From Clostridiales bacterium (GTDB lineage: Bacteria > Bacillota > Clostridia > Oscillospirales > Acutalibacteraceae), in the NCBI GenBank assembly GCA_021200075.1, contig JAJQGZ010000073.1:1-11755 (forward strand): a DNA stretch of 11,755 bases, written 5' to 3'. Position 1 is the first letter of the stretch; each line of letters begins with the position of its first letter. The position numbers and the translations under genes are program-made. The notes beneath the pieces were generated by a model. It saw nothing but the letters and a program-made list of their open reading frames with translations, had not been told where the DNA came from and ran no database searches. Shown one piece after another: positions 6,817 through 11,755 of the stretch.

Positions 6817-7302
6817 TTGAGCGTAAAGGGAAATACAGTTTCAAAAGTCAGGGAAATAGTAGAGCCTTATGCAGCCGAACTCGGGCTTGACATATGGGAC
6901 ATACGCTATGTCAAAGAGGGTTCGGATTGGTATTTGCGTATTTTTATTGATAAGGAATCGGGCGTTTCAATAGACGATTGCGTCGATTTAACCCACGCAA
7001 TTACAAAACCGCTTGACGACGCCGACCCAATCAGCCAAAGCTATCTTTTGGAGGTAAGCTCTCCGGGTATCGAGAGGGAGCTTGTCAAAGATGAGCATTT
7101 TGAAAAATATATTAATGCAGACATAACAATGCGTCTGATAAGACCGATTGATAATGTAAGGGATTTCAGCGGAGTTTTAAGCGCATATAATAACGGAGCA
7201 ATAACCGTTACTCTGCCGGACGGCAATACCCTTACGGTAAATAAAAAGGAAACATCATATATCAAACTTGATGATTTTGACATTGATGCATTGAAAGGAT
7301 GA
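6817..7302 (+). CDS. rimP: Ribosome maturation factor RimP
   Basis: A 161-aa RimP, the usual size, needed for 30S subunit maturation in the cytoplasm. The N-terminal alpha/beta domain carries VREIVEPYAAELGLDIWDIRY, and the highly conserved LLEVSSPGIEREL falls near residues 75-87. The C-terminal SH3-like domain follows (ITVTLPDGNTLTV, then LDDFDIDALKG). The start is a TTG at 6817: GGAGGT (6804-6809) sits 7 nt upstream and no ATG is available near by, which makes a non-ATG start convincing. It is the first gene of the operon, 7 nt before nusA. The N-terminal boundary agrees with the family. Confidence 0.95.
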   Translation: MSVKGNTVSKVREIVEPYAAELGLDIWDIRYVKEGSDWYLRIFIDKESGVSIDDCVDLTHAITKPLDDADPISQSYLLEVSSPGIERELVKDEHFEKYINADITMRLIRPIDNVRDFSGVLSAYNNGAITVTLPDGNTLTVNKKETSYIKLDDFDIDALKG

Positions 7303-7309
7303 CAGGAAA

Positions 7310-8383
7310 ATGAACAAGGAATTTTTTGATGCGGTAAGCGCATTGTCGGCCGAAAAGGGAATACTCGAGAGCTATATTTACGAAAAGGTTGAAATGGCTT
7401 TGGTCGTTGCGGCAAAGCACGATTTCAACGGCAGGGATATAGTTCACTGCGAAATTGACCCGGAAAAGCAAAAAATAAAGCTTTATGCCACAAAGAATGT
7501 TGTCGAGGAGGTTGTCGATCCCGATACCGAGCTTACTCTCGAGCAGGCACAGCTTATACGCAAGTCCGCCAAGGTCGGCAAAGCAATTGATATTCCTCTT
7601 AAAATGAAAGATTTCAGCAGAGTAATAGCAATGACCGCTAAGCATGTTATCCGCCAGGGTATACGAGAGGGCGAAAAAGGCGTTATTATCGAGGAGTTCA
7701 AGTCGAAAACTCAGGAAATTATCACCGGCAAGGTTGAAAGAATCGATCCTGTCAGCGGCAATGTAGTTCTGTCAATAGGCAAAAACAACGCCGTGCTTAC
7801 AAAGCTTGAACAAATCCCCAACGAAAAGTTCAAGGAAGGCGAAAATGTAAAGGTATATCTCGTCGATGTGCAGGAAGACAGCCTAGGCAGGTCGCCGAGA
7901 ATTGTGCTTTCAAGGACTCATCCCGGAATGGTTCGCCGTTTGTTTGAGCAGGAAATACCCGAAATATACGACGGTACAATCGAAATCAGAGGCCTTTCCC
8001 GTGAGGCGGGACTCAGGACTAAAATTGCCGTTTCTTCAAACAATGAGAATGTTGAACCCGTAGGCGCCTGCATAGGCCCGAGAGGACAGAGAATTGATAA
8101 TATAGTTTCCTCAATCGGCGGAGAAAAAATCGATGTTGTCAAATACAGCAACGACATCGACGAGTACATTGCTTCTTCACTTTCTCCCGCAAAGGTTTGT
8201 TCCGTTGAGGTGCTTGACGAAGAGGCTAAGATGAGCAGGGTTACCGTACCCGACAATCAGCTTTCCCTTGCCATAGGCAATAAAGGTCAAAATGTTCGTC
8301 TCGCCGCCAAGCTCACCGGATGGAAGATTGACATCAAGCCCGAATCGGGATTCTTTGAAGGGCATGATGAAAATGAAAAATAA
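7310..8383 (+). CDS. nusA: Transcription termination/antitermination protein NusA
   Basis: NusA binds RNA polymerase and nascent RNA to modulate pausing, termination and antitermination. At 357 aa it has the short Firmicutes architecture without the C-terminal acidic repeats of E. coli NusA. Domains: N-terminal RNAP-binding domain (1 to about 125), S1 domain (about 134-200, ITGKVERIDPVSGNVVLSIG), KH1 (GACIGPRGQRI near 252-262) and KH2 (AIGNKGQNVRLAAKLTGWKIDI near 320-341). ATG 7310 follows ACAGGAAA right after the rimP TGA (7300-7302). The last codons overlap the start of ylxR. No frame lesion is present although the gene includes two A6 runs (for example near 7469), useful as a control for the broken genes on the left. 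Confidence 0.97.
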   Translation: MNKEFFDAVSALSAEKGILESYIYEKVEMALVVAAKHDFNGRDIVHCEIDPEKQKIKLYATKNVVEEVVDPDTELTLEQAQLIRKSAKVGKAIDIPLKMKDFSRVIAMTAKHVIRQGIREGEKGVIIEEFKSKTQEIITGKVERIDPVSGNVVLSIGKNNAVLTKLEQIPNEKFKEGENVKVYLVDVQEDSLGRSPRIVLSRTHPGMVRRLFEQEIPEIYDGTIEIRGLSREAGLRTKIAVSSNNENVEPVGACIGPRGQRIDNIVSSIGGEKIDVVKYSNDIDEYIASSLSPAKVCSVEVLDEEAKMSRVTVPDNQLSLAIGNKGQNVRLAAKLTGWKIDIKPESGFFEGHDENEK

Positions 8384-8660
8384 AAAAATTCCGATGAGGA
8401 AATGCACCGGCTGCGGAGAAATGTTTGATAAACGTACGCTCGTGCGTGTGGTAAAAAGTCCCGACGGTGAAATTTCGCTTGATTTAACCGGTAAAAAATC
8501 CGGCAGGGGAGCTTATGTGTGCAAAAATGCGCAGTGCCTTGCCAAGGCGAGGAAGCGCAAGGTTTTTGAACATTCGTTTTCCGTTAAAATCAGCGACGAC
8601 ATTTACGGCCGTCTGGAAGCTCAAATAAAAGAAATAAACGAAGACAATATAAACAACTGA
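8373..8660 (+). CDS. ylxR: YlxR/RnpM family RNA-binding protein
   Basis: A 95-aa protein of the YlxR family (DUF448), always found next to nusA. It has the IPMRKCTGCGE start, RTLVRVVKSPDG, and the signature GRGAYVC, followed by a Cys/Lys-rich KNAQCLAKARKRKVFEHSF. In B. subtilis this protein has been reported to bind RNase P RNA and modulate its activity (proposed name RnpM); applying that here is inference. Three in-frame ATGs are possible (8364, 8367, 8373). I chose 8373 because GAAGGG (8357-8362) is 10 nt away and the other two are too close to it; the family also usually begins MKxKKIPMRKC. It overlaps nusA by 11 nt, implying translational coupling. Confidence 0.92.
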   Translation: MKNKKIPMRKCTGCGEMFDKRTLVRVVKSPDGEISLDLTGKKSGRGAYVCKNAQCLAKARKRKVFEHSFSVKISDDIYGRLEAQIKEINEDNINN

Positions 8661-8661
8661 T

Positions 8662-8994
8662 ATGAACAAAGAAAAGATTTTTTCAATGCTCGGTCTTGCA
8701 AGGAGAGCAGGCAGGCTTGCTTACGGGCACGATGCCGTTAAGCAGTCGGTTATAAAAAAGCGTGCCTGTATGCTTATATTTTGCAGTGATGTATCTCCCC
8801 GCCTTGTCAGGGATTTTGAGTATACGGTGCAAAAGCAAAATGCAAATATACCTCTTTTCAAAACTTCGCTGACTATGGAGGAAATTTACTTTTATGCCGG
8901 CTGTCGTGCAGGAGTAATCGCCGTAGAGGACGAAAATTTTTCAAACAAAATAATTTCACTATTGATACAGGAGGAAAATGCGAATGGTAATTAA
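8662..8994 (+). CDS. ylxQ: L7Ae-family ribosomal-associated protein (YlxQ)
   Basis: A 110-aa member of the L7Ae/L30e/S12e family, which bind kink-turn RNA. The opening KIFSMLGLARRAGRLAYGHDAV is typical, followed by SVIKKRACMLIFCSDVSPR and GCRAGVIAVEDENFSNKI. The role of YlxQ in Firmicutes is poorly defined; ribosome association is inferred from family and location. The start ATG 8662 lies one base after the ylxR TGA (8658-8660), and there is no clear ribosome binding site, so translation probably depends on coupling to ylxR. Its 3' end overlaps the infB start by 11 nt. Confidence 0.92.
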   Translation: MNKEKIFSMLGLARRAGRLAYGHDAVKQSVIKKRACMLIFCSDVSPRLVRDFEYTVQKQNANIPLFKTSLTMEEIYFYAGCRAGVIAVEDENFSNKIISLLIQEENANGN

Positions 8995-11362
8995 AATCAA
9001 AGTTTCCGACATAGCGTCAAATTTCGGTAAAAGCAATAAGGAAATAATCAATATTCTCTCGGAATATTGCGGAGAGCCTGCAAAAAAAGCCAATACCGCT
9101 CTTGAGGAAAGAGAGCTTAATATCCTCTTTGACAAGCTCACCTCCGACAATGCCGTAAAGAGTCTTGACTCGTACTTTGCCGCCGGTAAAAAGAACGCTA
9201 AAAAGCAGAGCGACGGCAAAAACAATAAGCCCTCGGATTCACAAAACCACGATAAAAAGCCTGAAAACAAGAAGCATAAAAACCAGGCAGCCATACTCCA
9301 AATGGCGGAGCAGGCGGCAAAGCGTGCCGAGGAAAAGGCCAAGAAAAAGGCTAACAGCGTTCCTCAGGCTAGGACTAAGGGCGAAGCAAGACATGTAGAC
9401 ACCAGGGTAAATAATGTAGACCTTGAAAAGTATAACCAAAAGTACGAGGATATTGCGCCTGCTTCACAGATGAAGGATTATCAAAAGAAGCAGAAGCTCA
9501 ATCAAAAATCCAAGCAGTACCGCAAGAAAAAGCCGCAGGGAATGCACGCCCGTTCAAAGAAAGAGACAGAATCCCAGCGTCTTGCCCGTATTGCCGAGCA
9601 AAGAAAGAAGCAGCATATCAAAATTCAAATCCCCGATGAGATAACCATAAGCGAGCTTGCAAATCTTCTTCGTATGACTGCAACCGAGGTTATCAAAAAG
9701 CTTATGACTCTCGGAGTTATGGCGTCTGTAAACGAGGTTATAGATTACGATACCGCCGCAATTGTTGCAACCGAGCTTGGTGCAAGACCGGAGCATAAGG
9801 TTGAGGTTACCATTGAGGAGCAGATTATCGAGGAAGAGGTAGAAGACGATGGAAATGCCGTTACCAGACCTCCGGTAGTGTGCGTAATGGGTCATGTAGA
9901 CCACGGCAAGACCTCAATTCTCGACGCTATCAGGGATACCGATGTCACATCGACGGAAGCCGGCGGAATCACTCAGACAATCGGCGCATACCAGGTGGAG
10001 ACAAACGGGCAGAAGATAACATTCCTTGATACCCCCGGTCATGCGGCTTTCACCGCAATGAGGGCGAGGGGAGCAATGGCAACGGATATTGCCGTGCTTG
10101 TTGTTGCCGCCGATGACGGAATAATGCCGCAAACCGTTGAAGCGATAAATCACGCAAAGGCGGCAGGTGTAGATATAATAGTCGCCATAAATAAAATGGA
10201 TAAGGACGGAGCCAATCCCGACAGAGTTATGCAGCAGCTTACGGAGCATAATCTTGTTCCCGAGGAATGGGGCGGAGATGTTATTCGCGTACCCGTGTCC
10301 GCAAAGACAATAATGGGTAGTGCCAAATTGCTTGAAACCATACTCCTTGTAGCGGAAGTAGGCGAGCTTAAAGCAAATCCGTCAAGGACTGCAAAGGGTG
10401 TTGTTATCGAAGCTAAACTTGATAAGGGCAGGGGCCCGGTTGCAACCCTCCTTGTTCAAAATGGAACTCTCAGCTCCTCCGATATTGTCGTTGCCGGTAC
10501 GGCTGTCGGCAAAATCAGGGCGATGACCGATCACAGGGGTAATCCCATAGATTTGGCAGGCCCGTCCGTTCCTGTTGAAGTAATGGGTCTTGACAGCGTT
10601 CCAATGAGCGGCGACGAATTTAACGCCGTATCGGATGAAAAGCTTGCGAGGGAGCTTGTCGAGCAGAGAAAGACTAAAGCTAAGGAAGAAGAGTTTAAAC
10701 TCTACAAAAAGGTTACTCTGGACAATCTTTTCGATACTATGCAGGCAGGAGAGATGAAGACTCTCAACATCATTGTAAAAACGGATGTCCAGGGTTCTGT
10801 CGAAGCTGTCAAGCAATCGCTTCTTAAAATTGAAAACGATGAGGTTAATGTCAACATTGTTCACGGCGCAGTAGGTGCGGTAAATGAAAGCGACGAGATG
10901 CTCGCTTCGGCTTCAAATGCTATTATAATTGCGTTCAATACCGCTGTTGACCAAACGGCAGCCGACAATGCCGCAAGAGATGGTGTAGAGATTAAAGCAT
11001 ACAATATTATCTATGACGCCATTGAGGATGTCGAAAGGACAATGCGTGGAATGAGGGCGCCCAAATACCGTGATGTTGACACCGGAGAAGCGGAAGTCAG
11101 AGAGGTATATAAAATATCCTCCGCCGGTACTATTGCGGGCTGTGTTGTTACAACCGGTACAATCAAGCGCGGCGGTAAGGTTAAGCTTATCAGGGACGGC
11201 AAGGAAATTGCCGATGTTAATATTGCAAATCTCAAGCGCTTCAAGGACGAGGTAAATGAGGTTTCCTCCGGCTACGAATGCGGCATAAGCCTTGAGGATT
11301 GGGACGGTATTCGCACGGGCGATATTTTCTGTGCGCATATTATCGAGGAATACAGGGATTAA
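8984..11362 (+). CDS. infB: Translation initiation factor IF-2
   Basis: GTPase that brings initiator fMet-tRNA to the 30S subunit and promotes 50S joining. About 792 aa from ATG 8984, chosen because AGGAGG (8969-8974) is 9 nt away; ATG 8978 in the same frame is only 3 nt away but possible. Order: IF2_N domain (1-52), a Lys/Glu/Gln-rich linker (about 65-205), a second IF2_N domain (about 212-265), and the G domain with G1 GHVDHGKT (303-310), GITQTIGAY, G3 DTPGH (349-353), G4 NKMD (403-406) and G5 SAK. Domain II follows, then IF-2 domain III (TLDNLFDTMQAGEMKTLNII onward, about 576-690) and the fMet-tRNA-binding C-terminal domain (about 705-792). All GTPase motifs are intact. It is the last gene of the tight cluster before a 118-bp spacer. 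Confidence 0.97.
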   Translation: MVIKIKVSDIASNFGKSNKEIINILSEYCGEPAKKANTALEERELNILFDKLTSDNAVKSLDSYFAAGKKNAKKQSDGKNNKPSDSQNHDKKPENKKHKNQAAILQMAEQAAKRAEEKAKKKANSVPQARTKGEARHVDTRVNNVDLEKYNQKYEDIAPASQMKDYQKKQKLNQKSKQYRKKKPQGMHARSKKETESQRLARIAEQRKKQHIKIQIPDEITISELANLLRMTATEVIKKLMTLGVMASVNEVIDYDTAAIVATELGARPEHKVEVTIEEQIIEEEVEDDGNAVTRPPVVCVMGHVDHGKTSILDAIRDTDVTSTEAGGITQTIGAYQVETNGQKITFLDTPGHAAFTAMRARGAMATDIAVLVVAADDGIMPQTVEAINHAKAAGVDIIVAINKMDKDGANPDRVMQQLTEHNLVPEEWGGDVIRVPVSAKTIMGSAKLLETILLVAEVGELKANPSRTAKGVVIEAKLDKGRGPVATLLVQNGTLSSSDIVVAGTAVGKIRAMTDHRGNPIDLAGPSVPVEVMGLDSVPMSGDEFNAVSDEKLARELVEQRKTKAKEEEFKLYKKVTLDNLFDTMQAGEMKTLNIIVKTDVQGSVEAVKQSLLKIENDEVNVNIVHGAVGAVNESDEMLASASNAIIIAFNTAVDQTAADNAARDGVEIKAYNIIYDAIEDVERTMRGMRAPKYRDVDTGEAEVREVYKISSAGTIAGCVVTTGTIKRGGKVKLIRDGKEIADVNIANLKRFKDEVNEVSSGYECGISLEDWDGIRTGDIFCAHIIEEYRD

Positions 11363-11381
11363 TAATATTGCGCATTATAAG

Positions 11382-11412
11382 CGTATTAACGTATTAACGA
11401 ATTAACGAATAA
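11382..11412 (+). repeat. 8-bp tandem repeat between infB and rbfA
   Basis: CGTATTAA occurs twice exactly (11382-11389, 11390-11397), then CGAATTAA (11398-11405), then a truncated CGAATAA (11406-11412). It lies 20 bp after the infB stop, in non-coding sequence. It looks like replication-slippage expansion; I see no function. Confidence 0.8.
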
Positions 11413-11417
11413 CGGCG

Positions 11418-11462
11418 GTCTGCGGTGTAAATCGGCAAATGCAAAAGCTTTTAACCGCAGAC
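11418..11462 (+). other. Hairpin upstream of rbfA
   Basis: Perfect 9-bp arms GTCTGCGGT (11418-11426) and ACCGCAGAC (11454-11462), with a 27-nt loop that contains the palindrome AAAAGCTTTT (11443-11452). No T tract follows (GGAAAGGTACGG), so it is not an intrinsic terminator. The right arm ends just before the rbfA ribosome binding site GAAAGG, so it could influence rbfA translation or mRNA processing; that is inference. Confidence 0.55.
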
Positions 11463-11480
11463 GGAAAGGTACGGATTCAT

Positions 11481-11755
11481 ATGCCGGGATTTCATATTGA
11501 CAGAATATCAGAGGATATAAAAAGAGAGCTTATAGCAATTATTCGCACTCTCAAAGACCCCAGAATAGGCGAAATGCTCGCTGTGATAAAGGTTGATGTC
11601 AGCAGCGATTTAAGCTATGCCAAGGTGTATGTCAGCTCTATAGAGGGAATTGAAAGCGCCAAGACCTCCGTAAAAGGTCTTGAAAGTGCGCAGGGATATA
11701 TCGCAACAAGCTCGGCTCAAGCCTTCATCTGCGTAAATGTCCCCAGCTTACATTT
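11481..11755 (+). CDS. rbfA: Ribosome-binding factor A, 5' part, with an apparent 1-nt frameshift
   Basis: RbfA binds the 30S subunit and helps mature the 5' end of 16S rRNA. The gene starts at ATG 11481 behind GAAAGGT (11463-11469) and runs off the window. Visible family features are RISEDIKREL near the start, LKDPRIGEMLAVIKVDVSSDLSYAKVYVSS, and the GLESAQGYI that begins the conserved KH-fold end. After Ile (codon 11700-11702) the frame gives ATSSAQ, which is not RbfA-like. Adding one C at about 11702/11703 gives RNKLGSSLHLR and then PQLTF, matching the family pattern GYIRxxLxxxLxLRxxPxLxF, to the last base of the window. As written the C-terminus is lost. It follows infB as expected in Firmicutes; truB or a DHH phosphoesterase would usually come next. 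Confidence 0.88.
   Translation, partial: MPGFHIDRISEDIKRELIAIIRTLKDPRIGEMLAVIKVDVSSDLSYAKVYVSSIEGIESAKTSVKGLESAQGYIATSSAQAFICVNVPSLH

Noticed and set aside
8978..8983. infB start at ATG 8978
   Set aside because: Only 3 nt from AGGAGG; ATG 8984 has 9-nt spacing and gives the usual short N-terminus. Not fully excluded.
9165..9439. ORFs in other frames over the Lys/Glu-rich IF-2 linker
   Set aside because: Low-complexity coding sequence produces such open frames by chance; no start signal.
1..11755. A new defence, CRISPR, toxin-antitoxin or mobile system
   Set aside because: No spaced repeats, nuclease, transposase, phage or toxin-like gene was seen; every gene-sized ORF belongs to a known metabolic or core family except one small unknown protein.

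Overview
The window looks like chromosome of a Gram-positive, moderately AT-rich gut-type Clostridia member. The order of Oscillospiraceae/Ruminococcaceae or Lachnospiraceae is my best guess from protein style. The evidence is strong AGGAGG-type ribosome binding sites, sigma-A-like promoters, and the Firmicutes order rimP-nusA-ylxR-ylxQ-infB-rbfA. The code is standard: TGA ends rimP and ylxR, and TGG is used for Trp elsewhere.

Left part (1-6686) is accessory. A terminator-like hairpin (13-64) closes an unseen upstream gene. A promoter with the exact geometry of MerR-family targets (19-bp spacer, dyad between -35 and -10) then drives a sugar O-acetyltransferase and an alpha/beta hydrolase of the GICGWGG type. 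A bidirectional terminator (1831-1870) separates them from a minus-strand cytidylate-kinase-like protein with its own promoter. Next, also on the minus strand, come an FAD-dependent oxidoreductase and a small unknown ORF that appears translationally coupled to it. A divergent promoter region (3923-4137) leads rightward into a GH2 beta-mannosidase.

Right part (6687-11755) is the core transcription/translation operon. It has a strong extended -10 promoter, a leader with a perfect 10-bp hairpin, then rimP, nusA, ylxR, ylxQ and infB, tightly packed and overlapping. An unusual 118-bp spacer with 8-bp tandem repeats and a hairpin precedes the 5' part of rbfA.

The most striking property is the number of reading-frame lesions. 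Acetyltransferase, hydrolase, oxidoreductase and rbfA each carry one apparent single-base indel. The beta-mannosidase carries six indels plus one in-frame TGA at a position where the family is expected to have Trp. Most indels lie in A or T runs. The 4.5 kb from rimP to infB is clean although it contains equally long runs. This can be read as decay of accessory genes, or as homopolymer error in a low-quality assembly; the rbfA lesion favours error, the nonsense codon and the clean core stretch favour decay. The sequence alone does not decide it. I see no CRISPR array, transposase, phage gene, tRNA or rRNA, and no convincing new defence or mobile system.
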